From positions 1 through 5,072 of the forward strand of contig JAKAFQ010000350.1 of NCBI GenBank assembly GCA_021817875.1: DNA of 5,072 bases. The letters are read 5' to 3'. The position numbers and the translations under genes were made by a program. Each line of letters begins with the position of its first letter. Within the stretch, counting starts at the first letter, position 1. Below are positions 1-5,072 of the stretch, in pieces. The notes under the pieces are model-generated. The model was given only the letters and a program-made list of their open reading frames with translations, made no database searches and was not told the DNA's origin. The stretch comes from Pseudomonadota bacterium. Its GTDB lineage: Bacteria; Pseudomonadota; Gammaproteobacteria; Steroidobacterales; Steroidobacteraceae.

Positions 1-1857
1 GGTGTCGAACAGGGCGAGGTCGATGCGCACGCGACGATGGAGTAACGTGCTCTTGAGGCCCACTTCGACATCATCGACGGTCTCCTTGCCGACATAGGCG
101 AGCTTCGAGTGGTCCTGCGGGGTGACGAGGCCGGGGAAGGCCCCATCCAGCTGGGCGATCGTCATGCCCGTGGGACCTGTGACGGTGGAGGGGGAATAGA
201 GGGTCTGGACCGTGTTGAATGCGCCGGGCGAGTAACCGCGCGCGTAGGTGAAATAACCCATGATGGTCGGCGTGAACTGTTGCTTGAGGCTCACGTCACC
301 GACCGTCGTCCCGGAGTAGTGGCTGCCGGCGGCGGACTGGTTGGATACGATCACGGGGGGATAGGCCGCGCCCGGGCCCGGAAACACCAGCGTGTCGAGC
401 AGCCAGGAATCCTTGTAGGTGATCGCGTCGTAGTTGTAACGCAGCCCGGTGACCAGGGAGGTCTTCGGCAGGAACCGCCAGGTCGTGCGCCCGTAGGCGT
501 CGATTGTCGAGGTATCCGGCGCCACGTCGAAGTACTGGTATGCCGGGAAGAGCTGACGGTTGTAGACCTGGTGGACCTTGGTATCGGAGTAGAACAGACC
601 CGCGACATAGCTGAAGGGGCGATCCGCCGGGGAGGTGATCTTGAACTCCTGGCTGAACTGGTTGATGTTCAGGTGAATGTTCTGATGATTGTAGAACGGT
701 GGCGGCGTGCCGGGCGCGCCCGATCCAGCGCCGGTGAGCTCGTTCCAGAAATAGGCATTCACCAGGAACAGATCCTGCACCAGGCTCTGGGTCTCGTGCT
801 GGTAGGCGGTGATCGAGCCCAGGGTCAGATCGCCCAGGTGATACGAGACCGTGAGAGAGGCGTCCCGATCCACGATGCGCGACCCGGCACGGACGGGGCT
901 CGAGTAGTAGCGGTTGCCGAAACCGGGCTGCAACGGCACGAGCACGGAAGCGGCCATGAACGGCACGTTCGGCACGGCCTGGCCGGTGGCCGGATCGAGG
1001 TGATTGCCGACCAGCAGCGCCGCTCCCGGGGAGATGAATTTGTACACGAAGTTGTCGCCATCGGAGGTCATCAGGCCGTAGTGGCCCATGAGGGTGATGT
1101 CGAGGTCGCGCATCGGCTTGAACAGCAGCTTCAGCCGGGCGCCCGAGACCCGTTGGATGGTGCTCTTGTCGAGCTGCAGATTGCGGATGGGGTATTTGAT
1201 GTGGTCGCCCCAGGCCGCCAGGCTGAAATCGATCCTGTGGGTGATGGGTCCGGCGAGGAAGCCGTTCAGCCGCACCTCCCCGTCGTTGGTGAACGTGAGG
1301 CCGGCATCGCCGGTGAAGTAGGAGGTGGGCTTGCGGGTGACGATGTCGATCACGCCCGTGGCCGCGGTGCGGCCACCGAGGGTGGCCTGGGGACCCTGCA
1401 ACACCTGGACGCTTTGAACATCCTGGAGGTTGTTGCCATCCATCGAGTCGGAGGGCACCGGTACGCCATCGATCATGATGGCCACGCCCGAGGACAGTCC
1501 CACGGTGCCCTCATTGGACACCGAGGAGATGCCGCGGATGCCCATGGGCACACGGCCGTTGAACGAGCCGTTGAGGTTCACGGAGGGGACGAGCTTGTTC
1601 AGGTCGGTGATGTCGCTGGCGTTGGACGCCGTGAGCTCGCTGCTGGAAATCACCGTCGCGGCGACAGGGGTCTGCGACAGGCGCTCGGGCCGCTTCTGGG
1701 CGGTGATGGTGATCACCTGCAGCCGCGGCGCGCCGGTTCCGGCGGAGGCGTCCGCACCGGGGGCGGCCGGGTTCGACGTCGTCTGGGCCGGTTGGGCCAA
1801 CGCGATCCCGGAGATCGTCGCGGCGACTGTGGCAACGATGAGACGGCTGCGGAGCAT
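1..1857 (-). CDS. TonB-dependent outer-membrane receptor (partial, C-terminus beyond the left edge)
   Basis: The frame is open for 619 codons from an ATG at 1857 to base 1. Residues 1-21 form a signal peptide (basic MLRSR, hydrophobic stretch, cleavage likely after ALA). A TonB-box-like segment LQVITITAQKRPE lies at 47-59. The plug domain follows: PVAATVI at 64-70, MGIRGI at 105-110, and VLQGPQATLGGRTAATG at 152-168 leading into IDIVTRKP, the conserved end of the plug. The rest is beta-barrel, with QFSQEFKITSPADRPF at 400-415 and RGYSPGAFN at 540-548. Complete members usually have about 700-800 residues, so some 100-180 are missing. A ribosome-binding site AAGGGGA (minus strand, 1872-1866) lies 8 nt ahead of the ATG. 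The family moves large or scarce ligands across the outer membrane using TonB/ExbBD energy. The plug has GG where many relatives have FG, a mild variation. The ligand is unknown; the neighbours suggest a small organic substrate rather than iron. Confidence 0.95.
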   Translation of the reverse strand, partial: MLRSRLIVATVAATISGIALAQPAQTTSNPAAPGADASAGTGAPRLQVITITAQKRPERLSQTPVAATVISSSELTASNASDITDLNKLVPSVNLNGSFNGRVPMGIRGISSVSNEGTVGLSSGVAIMIDGVPVPSDSMDGNNLQDVQSVQVLQGPQATLGGRTAATGVIDIVTRKPTSYFTGDAGLTFTNDGEVRLNGFLAGPITHRIDFSLAAWGDHIKYPIRNLQLDKSTIQRVSGARLKLLFKPMRDLDITLMGHYGLMTSDGDNFVYKFISPGAALLVGNHLDPATGQAVPNVPFMAASVLVPLQPGFGNRYYSSPVRAGSRIVDRDASLTVSYHLGDLTLGSITAYQHETQSLVQDLFLVNAYFWNELTGAGSGAPGTPPPFYNHQNIHLNINQFSQEFKITSPADRPFSYVAGLFYSDTKVHQVYNRQLFPAYQYFDVAPDTSTIDAYGRTTWRFLPKTSLVTGLRYNYDAITYKDSWLLDTLVFPGPGAAYPPVIVSNQSAAGSHYSGTTVGDVSLKQQFTPTIMGYFTYARGYSPGAFNTVQTLYSPSTVTGPTGMTIAQLDGAFPGLVTPQDHSKLAYVGKETVDDVEVGLKSTLLHRRVRIDLALFDT

Positions 1858-1872
1858 TCTGGCAATCCCCTT

Positions 1873-1894
1873 GTGTCGGTATGGTGTCGGTATG
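1873..1894. repeat. Perfect 11-bp tandem repeat ahead of the receptor gene, possible regulator site
   Basis: GTGTCGGTATG occurs twice head to tail with no gap (1873-1883 and 1884-1894). Each unit carries the core CGGTA (1877-1881 and 1888-1892), so the cores lie one helical turn apart on the same face of the DNA. A looser copy, CGGTC, follows at 1900-1904 inside the palindrome GACCGGTC (1897-1904). The two cores lie about 20-35 nt ahead of the receptor ATG, just upstream of its ribosome-binding site. The same core appears three times ahead of the hydrolase gene, which suggests a shared regulator. Function is inferred; the repeat itself is plain in the sequence. Confidence 0.5.
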
Positions 1895-1956
1895 CGGACC
1901 GGTCACACGCTAGCGCGGGTGCGATCCGGGCGGAAATTCATTCTGAAAGCGGTGTG

Positions 1957-1973
1957 CATCAGCGGAGCTGATG
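1957..1973. other. 7-bp inverted repeat (hairpin) between transporter and receptor genes
   Basis: CATCAGC, a 3-base gap and GCTGATG form a perfect inverted repeat 31 nt beyond the transporter stop codon and about 100 nt ahead of the receptor start. Read on the minus strand as RNA it would fold into a stem with a tight 3-nt loop. It is followed by CACACCGCTTTC with no U tract, so it is not a standard intrinsic terminator. It could be a weak or factor-assisted terminator, an mRNA-stabilising stem, or a protein-binding palindrome. A direct repeat TGATGAC (1969-1975 and 1992-1998) overlaps its edge. I found no convincing sigma70 promoter for the receptor in the rest of this 147-base gap. Confidence 0.4.
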
Positions 1974-2004
1974 ACGTCCCATGAGTGGAGATGATGACAG
2001 TGAT

Positions 2005-3240
2005 CTAGAGACCCGCCGCGGAGGCGGCCATTCTGTTGCGTACGCCCAACTGGCCGGCCAGGGCCAGCGCCGCGGCCACCACGCTCGCGATGCCCAGGGC
2101 GACGAATGCGCTCAGCAACCCGCCCATTTGCGCAGCCAGCCAGGTGACCACCAGCCCGCTGAGAAACTGCCCCACCGCGAAGGTGGAATTCCAGACGCCC
2201 GTTCCGCGACCACGGATGCTGAAGGCGAGTCCGCGCGTCGCCCAGGTGAGCAGGGTCGGCAGAATCATGCCGCAGCCGATCTGATTGAGCGCGGCGGCGG
2301 CGACGAACTCCCCGGGCGTGGTGGCTTTGCCCATCCACAGAAATCCGCCGCCGGTCACCAGGAATTCCAGGCACAGGAGCGAGCCGATGGGCAGCCGGCT
2401 CGCCGCCCGGAACACGAAGGTGCCCACGGGCACGCCGAGGCTCGCGATCATGGTGAGGATGCCGAGCCGGGCGGTGTCATGCACCCCGAGGTCCACCAGC
2501 GCCAGGGCACTCTGGGTCTGCAGCGTATAGAACATCACGGAGGCAAATAATGTGATGGCGCAGATGCCCCCCAGCCGCAGCCAAGGGAAGGCTACCGGCG
2601 CCTCGGTGGCCTCGTCGGGCACGCGGGGTGCGGCCGGGGAGGGCTCCGCGGCGGGCTCCCACGTGAACAGCCACAGCCCGACGGCGAGCAGCAGGCTGAA
2701 CAGGTAGATTCCGAACGGGCCGCGCCAGCCGTACAGCCGCCCGAGCAGCCCTCCGAGCGGTATGAGCGCCAGCGCCGACAGCGCCGCCACGGCGGTCTGG
2801 CTGGCGAGCCATTTCTCCCGGGCATGACCCTGGAAGTAATCGCTGATCAGCGTGGTGCTGACGGTCATCACCACGGCCTCGCAGATCCCGACCGCGACGC
2901 GCGAGAGGATGATGGCGGTCAGGTGGTGGAGCATCGTCGGCGCGATCCCCACCGCGGCGTAGACCACCATGGAGCCGATCAGGAAGCGCCGCCGCCCGAT
3001 CCGGTCCGCAATCCAGCCCGCCAGCGGCGACAGCAGCGCCACGCACAAGGCCGGCATGGTGAGCACACCACCCTGGATGAGGTATTGGTGATGCGGGATG
3101 TGCCGGAAGGTCCTCATGAGCAGCGGCACGTCCGGAACGAGCACCGCGATGCCCATGACCGAGAGCGTAATGGGCAGCAGCAGCATGATGCCCTGCAGGG
3201 CGCCCGGAGTGCGCGCGGATCCGTGTGACGGGGATGTCAT
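2005..3240 (-). CDS. Major facilitator superfamily transporter, 12-helix, DHA1-like
   Basis: The protein has 411 residues, a normal MFS length, in two six-helix halves. Likely helices begin near 17, 53, 86, 108, 146, 174, 222, 259, 285, 312, 350 and 374. A charged, proline-rich loop at about 195-218 separates the halves. Motif A, GWIADRIGRRR, lies at 75-85 between helices 2 and 3. Helix 4 carries a motif-B-like LSRVAVGICEA at 112-122 with Arg114. These features indicate a proton-coupled carrier in the inner membrane. The ATG at 3240 was chosen because helix 1 follows at once and GAGG (minus strand 3254-3251) lies 10 nt ahead; the frame stays open further upstream, but that part overlaps the regulator gene and encodes arginine/proline/serine-rich sequence unlike a transporter. 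It begins 19 nt after the iclR-type gene and is probably cotranscribed with it. Import of the module's substrate is the likeliest role; export cannot be excluded. Confidence 0.93.
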   Translation of the reverse strand: MTSPSHGSARTPGALQGIMLLLPITLSVMGIAVLVPDVPLLMRTFRHIPHHQYLIQGGVLTMPALCVALLSPLAGWIADRIGRRRFLIGSMVVYAAVGIAPTMLHHLTAIILSRVAVGICEAVVMTVSTTLISDYFQGHAREKWLASQTAVAALSALALIPLGGLLGRLYGWRGPFGIYLFSLLLAVGLWLFTWEPAAEPSPAAPRVPDEATEAPVAFPWLRLGGICAITLFASVMFYTLQTQSALALVDLGVHDTARLGILTMIASLGVPVGTFVFRAASRLPIGSLLCLEFLVTGGGFLWMGKATTPGEFVAAAALNQIGCGMILPTLLTWATRGLAFSIRGRGTGVWNSTFAVGQFLSGLVVTWLAAQMGGLLSAFVALGIASVVAAALALAGQLGVRNRMAASAAGL

Positions 3241-3259
3241 GCCAGGGTGACCTCGAGAG

Positions 3260-4066
3260 TCAGGACCGGAACAGCGATTCGATTTCGCGGCGGGTGCGTC
3301 GCAGCTCGTGCAGGAGTTTTTCCTCCTGGCCGTCGAATCGCGCGGTGGGTACCGGAATGGACACGGCGAGCGGGCGGCCGAGCGGGTCGATGAACGCCGT
3401 GCCGATCGCGGTGATCCCTTCGGTGTGCTCCTGGCGGTCGTAGGCGATGTGGGTGCGGCGGCATTCCTCCACTTCGCGGCGCAGGGCATCGAGATCGGTG
3501 AGGGTATGGGCCGTCTGCGGGTGAAGCGACCGTCCGACGAGCCGCGTCCATTTCTCATCCGGCAGCAGACTCAGCAGCGCTTTGCCGGGCGCCGTGCAGT
3601 GCAATGGGAAGCTTTCACCGACCGCCGAGATCGCGCGCAGCCGGTGGGCGCCCGGGATCTGATCGATGAAGACGAGCTCGCTGCCCTTCAGGATCGACAG
3701 GTCCACGGTCTCCTTCACGGCCTGGGAGAGCCTGACGAGCGCCGGGCGCAGCAGGCGTTCGAGCTCGACGTTGGCCGAGGAGGCGAGACGCACGAGCGCC
3801 GGGCCGAGCTTCACGCCCGAGGCGGGTGTGGCGGCAATCAGGAAGTGCTCGGTCTCGAGCGCCCCGACGATGCGCTGCACGGTCGAGCGCGCCAGGTCGA
3901 CCCGATCGGCGAGCTGCCCGAGGCTCAGACCCTGAGGCTGGTCTTCCAGCGCCCGCAGGATGGCCGCGGCGCGCGCAATGACCTGGATTCCGGAGCCGGC
4001 ATTCGCCTTGCGGATGGGTTTCTTTGTGTTGGCCACGGTCTTGCAGTTCTCCGCACTCTGCCGCAC
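3260..4066 (-). CDS. IclR-family transcriptional regulator
   Basis: The protein has up to 268 residues, normal for IclR regulators. The winged helix-turn-helix spans about 25-85, with LSLGQLADRVDLARSTVQRI at 47-66 as the HTH core. The C-terminal effector domain carries the family signature LHCTAPGKALL at 155-165 and the closing block ITAIGTAFIDPLGRPLAVSI at 218-237. IclR proteins bind DNA as dimers or tetramers and often govern catabolism of aromatic or other small organic acids. The start is uncertain. GTG at 4066 is the most upstream start, but no ribosome-binding site precedes it. A second in-frame GTG at 4036 has GGAG 12 nt ahead (4052-4049), giving 258 residues with the HTH intact. The gene is divergent from the hydrolase and 19 nt ahead of the transporter. 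Its own putative -35 region falls inside the CGGTA repeat cluster, so autoregulation is plausible. The effector cannot be told from sequence. Confidence 0.94.
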   Translation of the reverse strand: MRQSAENCKTVANTKKPIRKANAGSGIQVIARAAAILRALEDQPQGLSLGQLADRVDLARSTVQRIVGALETEHFLIAATPASGVKLGPALVRLASSANVELERLLRPALVRLSQAVKETVDLSILKGSELVFIDQIPGAHRLRAISAVGESFPLHCTAPGKALLSLLPDEKWTRLVGRSLHPQTAHTLTDLDALRREVEECRRTHIAYDRQEHTEGITAIGTAFIDPLGRPLAVSIPVPTARFDGQEEKLLHELRRTRREIESLFRS

Positions 4067-4162
4067 GAATCCGGGGCGTGCGCGACGTGCAGCCCCCCCT
4101 GAAGTGCCGGCGCGGCGTCATTGTGGAGGCGGCGGGCGGCGCTGTCGATGGCCACCGAGGAC

Positions 4163-4191
4163 TTGCGGTGGTGGCGGGGGAGGAGTATACA
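4163..4191 (+). promoter_or_regulatory. Possible sigma70-type promoter for the hydrolase gene
   Basis: TTGCGG (4163-4168) and TATACA (4186-4191) are separated by 17 bp. They match the sigma70 consensus at 3 of 6 and 4 of 6 positions. Transcription would start near 4198, leaving a leader of about 58 nt, and the CGGTA cluster at 4204-4232 would lie just downstream of the start, where a bound protein would block transcription. The hexamers are weak, so this is a candidate only. Confidence 0.35.
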
Positions 4192-4212
4192 TGAGATCAC
4201 ATTGCGGTACAG
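4184..4212 (-). promoter_or_regulatory. Possible promoter for the regulator-transporter operon
   Basis: On the minus strand TATACT (4189-4184) is a 5-of-6 match to the -10 consensus. The -35 region is poor: CTGTAC at 17-bp spacing (4212-4207) or TGTACC at 16-bp spacing. It lies within the CGGTA cluster, which would suit autoregulation by the IclR protein. The -10 shares the palindrome GTATAC (4185-4190) with the putative divergent hydrolase promoter. The leader to the GTG at 4066 would be about 110 nt. Confidence 0.35.
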
Positions 4213-4232
4213 TACTACCGTATCGCGGTACA
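4204..4232. promoter_or_regulatory. Tripartite CGGTA operator, candidate IclR-type binding site
   Basis: Three copies of CGGTA lie at 4205-4209 (forward), 4216-4220 (reverse, TACCG) and 4226-4230 (forward). Their starts are 11 and 10 bp apart, about one helical turn each. The first two form an inverted repeat with a 6-bp gap. The third repeats the first in direct orientation 21 bp on, and the match extends to GCGGTACA (4204-4211 and 4225-4232). A palindrome plus one extra direct repeat is the arrangement described for PcaU/PobR-type IclR regulators. The cluster lies in the divergent gap, 26-51 nt ahead of the hydrolase ATG and next to an IclR gene. Which protein binds is inferred. Confidence 0.6.
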
Positions 4233-4241
4233 CAGTGAATC

Positions 4242-4248
4242 GAGGGGA
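4242..4248 (+). promoter_or_regulatory. Ribosome-binding site of the hydrolase gene
   Basis: GAGGGGA lies 7 nt ahead of the ATG at 4256. It supports that start, and no other in-frame ATG lies close to it. Confidence 0.75.
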
Positions 4249-4255
4249 ACCGAAC

Positions 4256-5072
4256 ATGCCGACCATCCGCGGCGTTGCCTTCCGCGACAGCAATCTGCAC
4301 AACAGCATGGGGCTGGAGTTTTACGACCTGTCGCACCCATGGGGACTGGGCCAGCCGTGCTGGCCGTACTTCGAGGATGTGAAGATCGAGCGGCTGCACA
4401 CCATGGCGAAGTCCGGGGTGCTGACGCAGCGGATCATCACGGTGATGCATTCCGGGACGCACATCGATGCGCCGGCGCACGTGGTGGAAGGCACGCCGTT
4501 CATGGACGAGGTGCCGCTGCCGTATTTCTTCGGCAGCGGGGTGGTGGTATCGATACCGAAGAAGAAATGGGAAGTGATCACGGCGGCGGACCTGGAGGCG
4601 GCCACGCCGACGATCCGCGAGGGCGACATCGTGATCGTGAACACCGGCTGGCACAAGTACTACGATGACAGCCGGATGTATTACGCGTACTCGCCGGGCT
4701 TTTACAAGGAAGCGGGCGAGTGGTTCGCGAAGAAGAAGGTGAAGATGGTCGGCACCGACACCCAGGCGCTCGATCATCCGCTGGGCACGGCGATCGGGCC
4801 GCACGGACCGGGTGCGCCGCACGGGCTGCTGCCGCAGGTGAACCGGGAGTACGAGCAGCTGACCGGCCGCAAGGTGATCGAGGACTTTCCCGAATGGGAG
4901 CCGTGTCACCGCGCGATTCTCAGCCACGGGATCTGCGGATTTGAGAACGTGGGCGGGGAGCTCGACAAGGTGACGGGCAAGCGCGTGACCTTCGCGGCCT
5001 TCCCCTGGCGCTGGACCAAGGGTGACGGGTGCATCGTGCGCCTGGTGGCGATCGTCGATCCCAGCGGCAAGT
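4256..5072 (+). CDS. Cyclase-family metal-dependent hydrolase (PF04199; KynB/isatin hydrolase-like), 3' end cut
   Basis: There are 272 codons before the edge, and the final base T could begin the stop codon, so the protein may be essentially complete. The family motif HSGTHIDAPAH is at 65-75 (His65, His69, Asp71, His75). Near the C-terminus His218 and Glu230 lie in CHRAILSHGICGFEN. As I recall the KynB structures (ligands His50, His54, Asp56, His160, Glu172 and catalytic His60), the spacings 4, 2, 4 and 12 all match, so an intact binuclear metal site and catalytic His are expected. A second conserved block, GTDTQALDHP, is at 166-175. No signal peptide is seen, so it should be cytoplasmic. Known relatives hydrolyse N-formylkynurenine, isatin and similar amides or lactams. 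KynB has about 208 residues, so this larger protein is not a clear KynB, and no tryptophan genes are nearby. Alanine is mostly GCG and valine mostly GTG. The substrate is unknown. Confidence 0.92.
   Translation, partial: MPTIRGVAFRDSNLHNSMGLEFYDLSHPWGLGQPCWPYFEDVKIERLHTMAKSGVLTQRIITVMHSGTHIDAPAHVVEGTPFMDEVPLPYFFGSGVVVSIPKKKWEVITAADLEAATPTIREGDIVIVNTGWHKYYDDSRMYYAYSPGFYKEAGEWFAKKKVKMVGTDTQALDHPLGTAIGPHGPGAPHGLLPQVNREYEQLTGRKVIEDFPEWEPCHRAILSHGICGFENVGGELDKVTGKRVTFAAFPWRWTKGDGCIVRLVAIVDPSGK

Noticed and set aside
109..1971. A 620-codon open frame on the plus strand opposite the receptor gene
   Set aside because: Its protein is a low-complexity Gly/Arg/His/Val-rich sequence with no recognisable domain, and it is a frame shadow of the G+C-rich receptor gene, which has clear family motifs along its length.
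1957..1973. Intrinsic terminator for the regulator-transporter operon
   Set aside because: No run of U follows the stem on either strand, and the stem is only 7 bp.
3241..3558. N-terminal extension of the transporter by about 106 residues
   Set aside because: The extension overlaps the regulator gene out of frame and is Arg/Pro/Ser-rich. The ATG at 3240 has a ribosome-binding site and leads straight into helix 1.
4126..4183. G-rich stretch in the divergent region as a G-quadruplex or repeat array
   Set aside because: The G runs are mostly two or three bases long and irregular, which is ordinary for DNA of this composition; I see no regular four-tract pattern.
4118..4927. A 269-codon open frame on the minus strand across the hydrolase gene and the divergent region
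   Set aside because: Its Arg/His/Val-rich composition has no domain, and it runs opposite a gene with an intact catalytic motif.
4256..5072. Naming the hydrolase kynB (arylformamidase)
   Set aside because: The metal-site spacing fits, but the protein is much longer than KynB and no kynurenine-pathway gene is present in the window.

Overview
The window reads as part of a high-G+C Gram-negative chromosome. An outer-membrane TonB-dependent receptor with a signal peptide requires an outer membrane, and its plug and barrel motifs are the kind common in Proteobacteria that carry many such receptors (sphingomonads, Caulobacter-like bacteria, Steroidobacter/Nevskia-like gammaproteobacteria). The sequence does not allow a genus call. 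No mobile elements, rRNA or tRNA genes, or CRISPR arrays were seen.

Layout from left to right: (1) 1-1857, minus strand, a TonB-dependent receptor whose C-terminus runs off the left edge; (2) 1858-2004, a 147-base gap with a perfect 11-bp tandem repeat just ahead of the receptor's ribosome-binding site and a 7-bp hairpin nearer the transporter gene; (3) 2005-3240, minus strand, a 12-helix major facilitator transporter; (4) 3260-4066, minus strand, an IclR-family regulator lying 19 nt ahead of the transporter, so the two are probably one transcript; (5) 4067-4255, a divergent control region; (6) 4256 to the right edge, plus strand, a cyclase-family (PF04199, KynB/isatin hydrolase-like) metal-dependent hydrolase, cut at or next to its stop codon.

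The four genes form a compact module. The receptor would take a compound across the outer membrane, the transporter across the inner membrane, and the hydrolase would open an amide, lactam or lactone bond. The IclR protein would sense the compound or its product. The substrate cannot be named from the sequence.

The most interesting signal is in the control regions. Three copies of a CGGTA core (forward, reverse, forward, at 10-11 bp spacing) sit 26-51 nt ahead of the hydrolase start, an arrangement like the palindrome-plus-direct-repeat operators of PcaU/PobR-type IclR regulators. The same core occurs twice, 11 bp apart, in the tandem repeat ahead of the receptor gene, with a looser third copy next to it. 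I infer that the IclR protein controls both ends of the module through one motif; this is not demonstrated.
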